A stretch of 64,000 nt of DNA, taken from assembly GCF_900112695.1 (NCBI RefSeq), contig NZ_FOMT01000005.1, positions 131,957 to 195,956 of the forward strand. The letters run 5' to 3'. A program made the translations under genes and the position numbers. Origin of the DNA: Paenibacillus catalpae (GTDB lineage Bacteria; Bacillota; Bacilli; Paenibacillales; Paenibacillaceae). The notes beneath the pieces were generated by a model. The model searched no databases. It was not told the DNA's origin and saw only the letters and a program-made list of their open reading frames with translations. Positions 45,828-53,362 of this stretch are shown here, piece after piece. Position 1 is the first letter of the stretch. Every line of letters starts with the position of its first letter.

Positions 45828-46045
45828 TGACTCAGCAAGTTGAGATCAGAGCTAATTTCGGGGAACCCGGAGCGGCTCAGGAAGCGCTGCGCAAGCTTCA
45901 GGCGCTCCGTGCCTTTGAAGTCAACGGGTTGCTCGATAGCGGTCTGCTTACGGCCACGGTTGACGAGGATGTTGTGGAACGTGCGGTCCATATGATCGAG
46001 CAGATCGGCGGAAACCCGGAGACGGGTCAATCGACTGTAGAATAA
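45827..46045 (+). CDS. Small hypothetical protein
   Basis: A 72-residue protein whose pattern (VEIRANFGEPGAAQEALRKLQALRAFEV ... LTATVDEDVVERAVHMIEQIGG) suggests a small beta-alpha-beta-beta-alpha-beta unit like an ACT or ferredoxin-like fold. I do not recognise a family. It overlaps the preceding small gene by one base and ends before a strong terminator, so the pair forms a two-gene operon after dnaJ. Confidence 0.75.
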   Translation: MTQQVEIRANFGEPGAAQEALRKLQALRAFEVNGLLDSGLLTATVDEDVVERAVHMIEQIGGNPETGQSTVE

Positions 46046-46050
46046 CAGGG

Positions 46051-46079
46051 AGCGGCAAACTATTGTTTGCCGCTTTTTT
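46051..46079 (+). terminator. Terminator of the two small genes
   Basis: AGCGGCAAAC and GTTTGCCGCT form a perfect 10-bp stem with loop TATT, followed by TTTTT. Confidence 0.95.
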
Positions 46080-46106
46080 GTGCATAAATGATGAATAGTG
46101 TACAAT
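46078..46106 (+). promoter_or_regulatory. Promoter of prmA
   Basis: TTGTGC (46078-46083), 17 bases, TACAAT (46101-46106), 34 bp before prmA. Confidence 0.6.
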
Positions 46107-46140
46107 AGATGGTAGTTTTCACACTGGAGGGTTATGGTAT

Positions 46141-47142
46141 ATGAAATGGCATGAAATTACGATCTCGACAACAGAGCAAGCCATCGAGATGATCTCGAAC
46201 TTTTTGCATGAAATGGATGCTGGCGGCGTATCCATTGAAGAATCGGGTACTTTGAATAAAGAACGCGACACTTCTCTGGGACAATGGTACGAAACTCCGC
46301 TGAACGATATTCCGGAAGGCCAGGCTGTCATTAAAGGCTACTTCACAGAGAGCGTAGACATGAATGAGCTGAAGATGCAGATTATGCCTCGGATTGAGCA
46401 GTTAAAGGAATTTGGCATTGATCCTGGCAGCTACGAAATCTCGTTTAGACTTGTGGACGAAGAGGACTGGGCGACAGCCTGGAAGCAATACTTTAAACCT
46501 ATAAGAGTGTCGGAGAAGCTGACCATCAAACCGACATGGGAAGAATATGAGCCGGCGCAGGGAGAGAGCATTATTGAGCTTGATCCCGGGATGGCATTTG
46601 GTACGGGCACACATCCAACAACCGCGCTTTGTCTGCAGACGCTGGAATCGGTCATTAAAGGCGACGAGGAAGTCATTGACGTCGGTACGGGTTCAGGCAT
46701 TCTGGCCATCGGTGCCATGAAGCTGGGCGCACGCCGCGTATTGGCGCTGGATCTCGATCCTGTCGCAGTATCTAGCGCAACGGAGAACGTAAGACTGAAC
46801 GGTCTTCAGGACGATGTTGAAGTGCTGGAGAGCGATCTATTAGGCGTTCTGGGCGGTAAAGTCGTCCATGCGGTAAACGAGCGGGATGCGCGTAATACAT
46901 CGGTATCATTACCGGTTGACCTGGTTGTAGCGAACATTCTCGCGGAAATCATTTTGCTCTTTATTGATGACGTGTTCGCTGCACTTAAACCAAACGGGGT
47001 TTATATTGCATCCGGCATTTATAAGAATAAAGAAACCGATGTGGAGGAAGGACTGATCCGGTCGGGCTTTGTAATCGTTGAAAAACGCCGCGACGAGGAC
47101 TGGATTGCATTCGTGGCGAGAAAGCCGCAGGTGAATGAATGA
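46141..47142 (+). CDS. prmA: Ribosomal protein L11 methyltransferase PrmA
   Basis: A 333-residue SAM-dependent methyltransferase that trimethylates L11. The N-terminal L11-recognition domain (about residues 1-75) begins MKWHEITISTTEQAIEMISN. The catalytic domain has AFGTGTHPTTALCLQ near residue 155, SAM motif I VIDVGTGSGILAIGAMKLGA near residue 178, and VANILAEIILLF near residue 262. ACTGGAGGG lies before the ATG. It overlaps the next gene by 4 bp. Confidence 0.95.
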   Translation: MKWHEITISTTEQAIEMISNFLHEMDAGGVSIEESGTLNKERDTSLGQWYETPLNDIPEGQAVIKGYFTESVDMNELKMQIMPRIEQLKEFGIDPGSYEISFRLVDEEDWATAWKQYFKPIRVSEKLTIKPTWEEYEPAQGESIIELDPGMAFGTGTHPTTALCLQTLESVIKGDEEVIDVGTGSGILAIGAMKLGARRVLALDLDPVAVSSATENVRLNGLQDDVEVLESDLLGVLGGKVVHAVNERDARNTSVSLPVDLVVANILAEIILLFIDDVFAALKPNGVYIASGIYKNKETDVEEGLIRSGFVIVEKRRDEDWIAFVARKPQVNE

Positions 47143-47810
47143 ACTGGGACAGTTTCTTAGCGTACCCAATTGAGGATTTGCCGTTTGTTGCGCTCGTGCT
47201 GATCATTTCCTTTACGGTGCATGAGTTCGCGCATGCGTACAGCGCCTACAAGTTCGGCGACAATACTGCTAAAGATATGGGCAGGGTTACCTTGAATCCG
47301 CGCGTACATATTGATGTACTTGGTGCTATTCTTATTCTGATCGCAGGCTTCGGTTGGGCGAAGCCTGTTCTCGTCAATTCCAGCCGTTTCAAAAACCCGC
47401 GTCTCATGGGGGTTATCGTATCGGCCGTGGGACCGTTAAGCAATTTACTGCTTGGGGTCTTAGGTATTGTTATTTTGTTAACACTGGATTCTACAGGCTT
47501 GATGTACGCAGGATCGAATGGCCTGAACCTTGCGATTGAACGCTTTTTAAGCTATTTTATCTATCTTAACTTTGTTTTGTTTATCTTTAACCTGATTCCG
47601 CTGCCGCCTCTGGACGGCTACCGAATTATTCAGGATCTCCTGCCGCTTAATGCTCGAGTCAAGATGGATCAGAATGTGCAGTGGGGCGTTTATATTTTCC
47701 TCCTGCTTGTATTTATACCGCCGCTTCGCAGGGTGACTCTTGATCCGATTCTCGGCTGGTGGGTACCGCTTAGCCACTTTTTTGCGAAATTATTCCAGCC
47801 TCTGTTTTAA
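47139..47810 (+). CDS. Site-2 protease family zinc metalloprotease
   Basis: A 223-residue polytopic membrane protein of the M50 family, small YwhC-like branch. The zinc motif FTVHEFAHAYSA (HExxH) lies near residue 27 in the first helix and the third ligand region is LIPLPPLDGYRI near residue 149. The PDZ domain found in RseP or SpoIVFB relatives is absent. It probably cleaves within membranes, but its substrate is unknown. ATG overlaps the prmA stop (ATGA), so it is translationally coupled. Confidence 0.9.
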   Translation: MNWDSFLAYPIEDLPFVALVLIISFTVHEFAHAYSAYKFGDNTAKDMGRVTLNPRVHIDVLGAILILIAGFGWAKPVLVNSSRFKNPRLMGVIVSAVGPLSNLLLGVLGIVILLTLDSTGLMYAGSNGLNLAIERFLSYFIYLNFVLFIFNLIPLPPLDGYRIIQDLLPLNARVKMDQNVQWGVYIFLLLVFIPPLRRVTLDPILGWWVPLSHFFAKLFQPLF

Positions 47811-47872
47811 GCCGCTTTCATAGATTTTTGAAGCGGAAACATGCTATGATGAAGGATGGTTAGACTGACGCA

Positions 47873-48652
47873 ATGCAGCGATATTTTATAGCAGCGGAGC
47901 AGTTTGACGGCTCCAGCGTGCGTTTAATAGGAGAAGATGCCTTCCATGCTGTCCGCGTCATGCGGATGAAGCCGGAAGAGAAATTTATCGCCAGCGACGG
48001 GGTATCCCGCGTCGTGCTTGCTTCTGTGCGGGAAGCAGCCTCAGCTGAGGTTGTGGCTGATATTGTGGAGGAACTGCCAATGGACAGTGAATCCAACTGG
48101 TCGGTCACCATCGCGCAAAGTTTGCCGAAAGGCGATAAAATGGAATTGGTCATTCAGAAAGGGACAGAGATTGGTGCGTATGCCTTTGCACCTTTTCAGT
48201 CGGAACGGATGATCGTTCAATATGACGGTAAGAAGGAAGCAAAGCGTCTGGAGCGTTGGAGCAAGATCGCGAAGGAAGCAGCGGAGCAGTCGCACCGCTG
48301 CCGTGTGCCGGCTATTGAGCCCGTACGAAGCTGGCGCGAGCTGAAGGATGTTATTCCTACGTTTGATTTGGCGTTATTTTGTTATGAGAGGGAAGGCGAT
48401 TCAGCGGCAGGCAGAGGCATCAGAGACGCTGTGCTGGGCTGGAAGCAGCAGGCCGGCGGGCAATTAACTGAGCCTAAAGTGCTGCTTATCGTTGGACCTG
48501 AAGGCGGCTTTACAGAACGGGAAGCAGATGAGGCAGAGGCAGCAGGAGCTGTTATCGTTGGCCTTGGCAGACGGATTCTGCGGACTGAGACCGCAGGTAT
48601 CGTCGGATTGACCTGCTTGCTGTATGAGGCCGGAGAAATGGGAGGAGCGTAA
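47873..48652 (+). CDS. rsmE: 16S rRNA m3U1498 methyltransferase RsmE
   Basis: A 259-residue SPOUT-class methyltransferase that methylates N3 of U1498 in 16S rRNA. An N-terminal PUA-like domain (MQRYFIAAEQFDGSSVRL) is followed by the knot domain with QSLPKGDKMELVIQKGTEIG near residue 84, LLIVGPEGGFTEREADEA near residue 204 and LGRRILRTETAGIVGL near residue 231. Part of the prmA-rsmE-mtaB cluster conserved after the dnaK operon. Confidence 0.96.
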   Translation: MQRYFIAAEQFDGSSVRLIGEDAFHAVRVMRMKPEEKFIASDGVSRVVLASVREAASAEVVADIVEELPMDSESNWSVTIAQSLPKGDKMELVIQKGTEIGAYAFAPFQSERMIVQYDGKKEAKRLERWSKIAKEAAEQSHRCRVPAIEPVRSWRELKDVIPTFDLALFCYEREGDSAAGRGIRDAVLGWKQQAGGQLTEPKVLLIVGPEGGFTEREADEAEAAGAVIVGLGRRILRTETAGIVGLTCLLYEAGEMGGA

Positions 48653-48659
48653 GAATTTT

Positions 48660-50006
48660 ATGCCATCGGTTGCATTTTACACCTTGGGATGCAAAGTAAA
48701 CTTTTACGACACAGAGGCGATTTGGCAGCTGTTCAAAAACGAAGGATACGAGCAGGTAGACTTTGAGTCGACCGCTGACGTGTACCTCATTAATACATGT
48801 ACGGTTACGAACACCGGCGACAAGAAGAGCCGTCAGATTATCCGCCGCGCGGTGCGCCGCAATCCGGATGCTGTTATTGCGGTAACGGGCTGTTATGCCC
48901 AAACCTCTCCGGCAGAGATCATGGCGATTCCCGGCGTTGACCTTGTAATTGGTACGCAAGACCGCGAGAAAATTATGACGTTTGTCAATCAGATTCATGA
49001 TGACCGCCAGCCGGTTAACGCGGTCCGCAACATTATGAAGACCCGCGACTTTGAAGAGCTGGATGTGCCTGATTTCAACGAGCGCACACGCGCGTTCCTG
49101 AAAATCCAGGAAGGCTGCAATAACTTCTGTACGTTCTGCATTATCCCATGGTCGCGCGGCTTGTCGCGCAGCCGTGATCCGAAGAGCGTGCTGGAGCAAG
49201 CCAAGCAGCTTGTTGCCTCCGGTTACAAAGAAATCGTTCTGACGGGTATTCATACGGGCGGCTACGGCGACGATATGGAAAATTACCGATTGACCGATTT
49301 GCTGTGGGATCTGGACAAAATCGACGGACTTGAGCGTATCCGGATCAGCTCGATTGAAGCCAGTCAAATTGACGATGCAATGATTGATGTTCTTAAACGT
49401 TCGTCCAAAATGTGCCGCCATCTTCATATTCCGCTTCAAGCAGGCGATACTTCGGTATTAAAGCGCATGCGCCGTAAATATACGACGGATGAGTTCGCTG
49501 CCAAGCTGAAGCGGATCCGCGAAGCGATGCCTGGCGTAGCCATTACGACCGACGTGATCGTGGGCTTCCCTGGCGAGACGGAAGAGATGTTCGAGAACGG
49601 CTACAAGTTTATGGAAGAGGTTGGATTCTCCGAGATGCACGTCTTCCCTTATTCGAAGCGTACAGGTACGCCTGCCGCACGGATGGAAGATCAAATTGAT
49701 GAGGAATTGAAAAACGAACGCGTGCATAAGCTGATCGATTTGTCGGAAAAAATGCAGCTGGCTTATGCGAAACAGTATGTAGGCGCTGTGCTTGACGTTA
49801 TTCCGGAACGCGACTACAAGGGTGCCCCGGGTACCGGTCTTGTGATGGGTTATTCCGACAACTACCTGCAGGTTGTATTTGAAGGAACAGAAGCGCTTGT
49901 CGGCAAGCTGTGCCGCGTAAAAATTACAGAAGCAGGCGTTAATGAATGCCGTGCTCAGCTTGTCCGCGTACTGGACGATGTACCGGCAGAAGCGATGAGA
50001 GCTTAG
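48660..50006 (+). CDS. mtaB: tRNA t6A37 methylthiotransferase MtaB
   Basis: A 448-residue radical SAM methylthiotransferase that converts t6A37 to ms2t6A in tRNA. Order: UPF0004 domain with three Cys (TLGCKVNFYDTEA, NTCTVTNTGDKKSRQ, VTGCYAQ), radical SAM motif QEGCNNFCTFCIIP near residue 145 (CxxxCxxC), and a C-terminal TRAM domain. I chose ATG 48660, 12 bases after GGAGGAG and 8 bp after rsmE; an in-frame ATG at 48624 lies inside rsmE and lacks a site. Confidence 0.95.
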   Translation: MPSVAFYTLGCKVNFYDTEAIWQLFKNEGYEQVDFESTADVYLINTCTVTNTGDKKSRQIIRRAVRRNPDAVIAVTGCYAQTSPAEIMAIPGVDLVIGTQDREKIMTFVNQIHDDRQPVNAVRNIMKTRDFEELDVPDFNERTRAFLKIQEGCNNFCTFCIIPWSRGLSRSRDPKSVLEQAKQLVASGYKEIVLTGIHTGGYGDDMENYRLTDLLWDLDKIDGLERIRISSIEASQIDDAMIDVLKRSSKMCRHLHIPLQAGDTSVLKRMRRKYTTDEFAAKLKRIREAMPGVAITTDVIVGFPGETEEMFENGYKFMEEVGFSEMHVFPYSKRTGTPAARMEDQIDEELKNERVHKLIDLSEKMQLAYAKQYVGAVLDVIPERDYKGAPGTGLVMGYSDNYLQVVFEGTEALVGKLCRVKITEAGVNECRAQLVRVLDDVPAEAMRA

Positions 50007-50023
50007 TGGAATAGAAATAAAGC

Positions 50024-50075
50024 ACGAGGATTTCCCGCTCAATTCTGTAGTATTGGAATAGTGGGAAATCCTCGT
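50024..50075 (+). terminator. Hairpin terminator after mtaB
   Basis: ACGAGGATTTCCC (50024-50036) pairs with GGGAAATCCTCGT (50063-50075), a perfect 13-bp stem with a 26-base loop, followed by only TGTTG. Confidence 0.7.
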
Positions 50076-50115
50076 TGTTGCATGCAAATGTCAAGCAGGC
50101 AAGGGGGAAACGGAA

Positions 50116-50547
50116 ATGGTTGAAATTTCGGCAGGAGGGGTAGTTTATCGCCGGAACGAGGCCGGGGTTTTGCAAATCCAGCTGATTCAGGACCGTTATG
50201 GCAAAGTGTCGCTCCCGAAAGGCAAGATGGAGCCCGGGGAAACGGTCGAACAGACGGCGCTTCGAGAAATCGCCGAGGAAACCGGCATGATCGGAGTTAT
50301 TGTCAAACCGATTGATCAAATTAAGTATCAATACTATGATGCGAACAAAGGAACCGTCAACAAGGAGGTTCATTATTATTTGGTCGAAGCGGTTGGCGGC
50401 TCGCTGCAGGCTCAGGTGGAAGAAATCCGCGGTGTCGAATGGTTTGATCCGCTTGAAGCCTGGAGACGCCAGAAGCAGTCGGGCTACGAGAATAATAACC
50501 GTATTGTAGCAGGAGCCCTCAGCTTGCTTGGCGTGAAGAATGATTAG
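50116..50547 (+). CDS. Nudix hydrolase
   Basis: A 143-residue Nudix protein cleaving nucleoside diphosphate-type substrates. The full Nudix box is visible near residues 37-59: GKMEPGETVEQTALREIAEE followed by TGM. SAGGVVYRR at the N-terminus resembles diadenosine polyphosphate or 8-oxo-dGTP hydrolases, but the substrate cannot be assigned. AAGGGGGAAA precedes the ATG. It overlaps a convergent gene by 4 bp. Confidence 0.92.
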   Translation: MVEISAGGVVYRRNEAGVLQIQLIQDRYGKVSLPKGKMEPGETVEQTALREIAEETGMIGVIVKPIDQIKYQYYDANKGTVNKEVHYYLVEAVGGSLQAQVEEIRGVEWFDPLEAWRRQKQSGYENNNRIVAGALSLLGVKND

Positions 50548-51512
50548 ACCGGCAGCTTGCGGAAGACCGGCAAATAACAGAACGGCAGCGCGATCAATGA
50601 GCTTAAAATATTGAAGATCGTTTGCGCATGAGCAATCTGGCTTGCAGGGGAATGGGCCAGCCAGCCTGAGGCAGCGGCAAGCTCGCCCAGGAATGGCATA
50701 AAGAGCAAGGCTCCTCCGGCATTCAGGATGGTATGGGACCAGGCGACATACTGGCCGGGCCTTGATCCGCTGAAGGATGCGAGAAGGGCTGTTGCGCAGG
50801 TGCCGATGTTGGCGCCAAGCACGATAGCAACGCCGAGTTCCAGCGGCATGGCCCCAATCGAAGCGAAGCCCATAATAATGCCAATAACAGCAGCACTGCT
50901 GTGGACGATAGCTGTCAGAACCGCTCCTGCTGCTAGACCCCACCAGAGGCTGCTTGTTGATTTATCCAGGAACCAATTGAATAAGGAACTTTCCTGCACG
51001 GCAGGGCCAATCGCCTGCATCATCGCCATTCCGGCGAGCAGAAGGCTGAAGCCTCCGAGGGCGACAGCTGAGGAGCGGATTGTCTCGAGCAGCCGGAAAG
51101 AACGGACCTTTGACCATAATCCGAGTTCATTGAACAAGACGGTAAACAGCCAACCGGCTAGGGACAGCAAAAGCAGAGGCACAGCCAGTTTATTTAAGCT
51201 CAGGCCAATCAATTCTGTTGTCAGGCATGTACCGATATTGCTCCCAAGGATAATGCCAAGCGTTCGAGGGAACGTTAGCAGACCGGCGTTAACAAGCCCG
51301 ATTGCTATAACCGTGACCGCCGTGCTGCTCTGCAGAAAGGCGGTTGTCGCTGTTCCTATTGCAAGGCCGTGGATAGGCGTAGCCGTAGAACGGTGCAATA
51401 ATTGCTGCAGATACGGACCGGCCAGCCGGTGCAGGGCCAGCTCCATCAGCTTCATCCCGCTTATAAATATGGTGAAGCCGATAGCCATCGGCAGAAGAAT
51501 GGTATGTAGCAT
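50544..51512 (-). CDS. Na/Pi cotransporter family protein
   Basis: A 322-residue membrane protein of the NptA/PhoU-less Na+/phosphate cotransporter family. It has two inverted repeats, each with a re-entrant signature: FLQSSTAVTVIAIGLV near residue 59 and IVHSSAAVIGIIMGF near residue 203, followed by LGSNIGTCLTT and LGANIGTCATA. It probably imports phosphate or a related anion. The cytoplasmic PhoU-like domain of longer members is absent. AGGAGAA precedes the ATG. Confidence 0.88.
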   Translation of the reverse strand: MLHTILLPMAIGFTIFISGMKLMELALHRLAGPYLQQLLHRSTATPIHGLAIGTATTAFLQSSTAVTVIAIGLVNAGLLTFPRTLGIILGSNIGTCLTTELIGLSLNKLAVPLLLLSLAGWLFTVLFNELGLWSKVRSFRLLETIRSSAVALGGFSLLLAGMAMMQAIGPAVQESSLFNWFLDKSTSSLWWGLAAGAVLTAIVHSSAAVIGIIMGFASIGAMPLELGVAIVLGANIGTCATALLASFSGSRPGQYVAWSHTILNAGGALLFMPFLGELAAASGWLAHSPASQIAHAQTIFNILSSLIALPFCYLPVFRKLPV

Positions 51513-51606
51513 AAACAGGGTTCTCCTTTATCATCGTTATCGTTGATACATATGCGTACCGTCAGACAAGCATGACAAGCCAGGATCAGAGAGGAAGATT
51601 AACGAA

Positions 51607-52974
51607 GTGAGCAATGCAAAAGTTTGGCTGCAGAAGGGCCGTAAGAAGCGCCTTGAAGCAGGACACCCATGGATATATTCGAACGAAATTGAAAAGCTGG
51701 AAGGGGAGGCACAGCCGGGGGATCTGGTTGATGTCGTAGGCCAGAACGGCAGATATTTGGCGACCGGTTATTATAATCCGAAATCGCAAATTACGGTTCG
51801 CGTTGTTTCCTATCAACCGCTGGATGAGATGGATGCCGACTTTTTCCGGGAGAAGTTCCGTGCGTGTGAAGCTCACCGCAGCCGGTTCGTACCGGACCGT
51901 GATTGCAGATTGGTATACGGAGAGGCTGATTTTCTTCCGGGGCTTGTAGTAGACCGTTTCGCTGACGTGCTGGTTGTTCAAATGGTGACACTGGGGATGG
52001 ATATCCGCCGGGAAGCTCTTGTTGAGGCTTTGGTTGATGTATTCCAGCCGAAGGGGATTTACGAACGGAGCGATGTGGGGGTTAGGCAGCTGGAGGGGCT
52101 GGAACTTCGTACAGGGGTACTGTACGGGGAATGTCCGCGAATTATCGAGATTGAAGAGAACGGCCTGAAACTGGAAGTGGATATTGTAGAAGGCCAGAAG
52201 ACGGGGTACTTCTATGATCAGCGCGAGAACCGTGCGTCCATTGAACCGCTGATGAAGGGCTGGGGTGCCCGGAGCGGCATTCGGCTCGAGAGCCGTCCGG
52301 CAGATACGGATACGGAAGTAACAAGACTTGTTCCGGTCAATTCGAACGGGAAAGAAGTCGCATTCCCTTATTGGGACGGGGCGACCGTGCTTGAATGCTT
52401 TGCCCATACGGGCAGCTTTACCCTTCATGCCTGCAAATACGGCGCGAAAAAAGTGACCTGTCTTGATGTTTCCGAGCATGCCATTGACACGGCGCGGCGA
52501 AACGTTGAGCGCAACGGCTTTACAGATCGTGTCGAGTTTGTAGCAGCGGATGCCTTTGATTATTTGCGTACACAGGTTAAAGGTGTCGAGGAAAGAGCGG
52601 AGCGCAGCCGGGCCGGAGCGGATACATCGAAGCCGATCAGCGGCAACGGACGTACCTGGGATGTTGTCATTCTTGATCCTCCTGCCTTCGCCAAAACCAA
52701 AAGTGCAGTAGCGGGAGCATGCCGAGGTTATAAAGACATCAATCTGCATGGCTTAAAGCTGGTAAATGAAGGCGGCTATTTGGTAACGGCAAGCTGCTCC
52801 TATCATATGCGTCCTGACTTGTTCCTTGAGACGATTCAGGAAGCTGCTGCAGATGCAGGCAAGCTGCTGCGTCTTGTTGAATGGCGGGCTGCAGGCAAAG
52901 ATCATCCTCAGCTGCTTGGCGTGCCGGAAGGCCATTATTTGAAATTTGCTGTTTTTGAGGTAAGAAGTAAATAG
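51607..52974 (+). CDS. RlmI-type 23S rRNA m5C methyltransferase
   Basis: A 455-residue class I rRNA methyltransferase of the RlmI/YwbD type. The N-terminal PUA domain (VWLQKGRKKRLEAGHPWIYSNEI onward) is followed by the EEHEHE-like middle domain and a Rossmann domain with VLECFAHTGSFTLHACKYGA near residue 262. The catalytic blocks are VVILDPPAFAKTK near residue 358 and TASCSYHM. About 55 residues longer than I expect for this family: two inserts, near residues 218-257 and 324-350, are Arg/Ser/Thr-rich and non-conserved. The GTG start at 51607 follows GAGGAAG. Confidence 0.88.
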   Translation: MSNAKVWLQKGRKKRLEAGHPWIYSNEIEKLEGEAQPGDLVDVVGQNGRYLATGYYNPKSQITVRVVSYQPLDEMDADFFREKFRACEAHRSRFVPDRDCRLVYGEADFLPGLVVDRFADVLVVQMVTLGMDIRREALVEALVDVFQPKGIYERSDVGVRQLEGLELRTGVLYGECPRIIEIEENGLKLEVDIVEGQKTGYFYDQRENRASIEPLMKGWGARSGIRLESRPADTDTEVTRLVPVNSNGKEVAFPYWDGATVLECFAHTGSFTLHACKYGAKKVTCLDVSEHAIDTARRNVERNGFTDRVEFVAADAFDYLRTQVKGVEERAERSRAGADTSKPISGNGRTWDVVILDPPAFAKTKSAVAGACRGYKDINLHGLKLVNEGGYLVTASCSYHMRPDLFLETIQEAAADAGKLLRLVEWRAAGKDHPQLLGVPEGHYLKFAVFEVRSK

Positions 52975-52990
52975 GAATGTTCATGCAAGG

Positions 52991-53028
52991 AAGCCGAATG
53001 GATCTGCCTAAGATCCATTCGGCTTTTT
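52991..53028 (+). terminator. Terminator of the RlmI-type gene
   Basis: AAGCCGAATGGATC and GATCCATTCGGCTT form a perfect 14-bp stem followed by TTTTT (overlapping the arm). Confidence 0.93.
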
Positions 53029-53086
53029 CGAAATATAAGAACTTTCTGTTCAAAAAATAGACATACCCATTCTATTATTTGATGTG

Positions 53087-53220
53087 TATAATAGAGTGGT
53101 AACGCTGAGAGGCAGTCGACTGCACCCAGCGGAATCCATAACGGGCAGAGCAGTTAACTGCATGTCTAATCAACCCATAATCCGGCAGAGCGGAAATCCG
53201 CATGCGGGATTTTTTATTTT
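53087..53220 (+). ncRNA. Candidate small RNA or structured leader upstream of addB
   Basis: A TATAAT at 53087-53092 (no good -35) precedes three 12-base self-complementary hairpins at 53112-53123, 53150-53161 and 53190-53201, spaced 38-40 bp. GGCAGAGC is repeated exactly 40 bp apart (53144 and 53184). The last hairpin lies within an AATCC/GGGATT terminator stem followed by a long T run. A separate promoter for addB lies downstream, so this may be a stand-alone RNA of about 120 bases. I could not match it to a riboswitch class I know. Confidence 0.5.
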
Positions 53221-53289
53221 TTTACATCGATTCCTTTTCCTATTTCTTTATAAAAAGATAGTATAACTTCCAGAACATACGTTTGTCGT

Positions 53290-53317
53290 TTGGGTGAAAA
53301 AGGACCCGCAATATGAT
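53290..53317 (+). promoter_or_regulatory. Possible addBA promoter
   Basis: TTGGGT (53290-53295), 16 bases, TATGAT (53312-53317), 45 bp before addB and downstream of the preceding terminator. Confidence 0.5.
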
Positions 53318-53362
53318 AGTATAGTAGATTATGAGATGGAAACGGAAAGGAAGATTTTGAGG

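Noticed and set aside
53101-53165. A TPP riboswitch, because of CTGAGA followed by a hairpin and ACCC.
   Set aside because: The second conserved half (GAACCTGATC and the later CAGCGTAGGGA region) is absent and the downstream genes are unrelated to thiamine.
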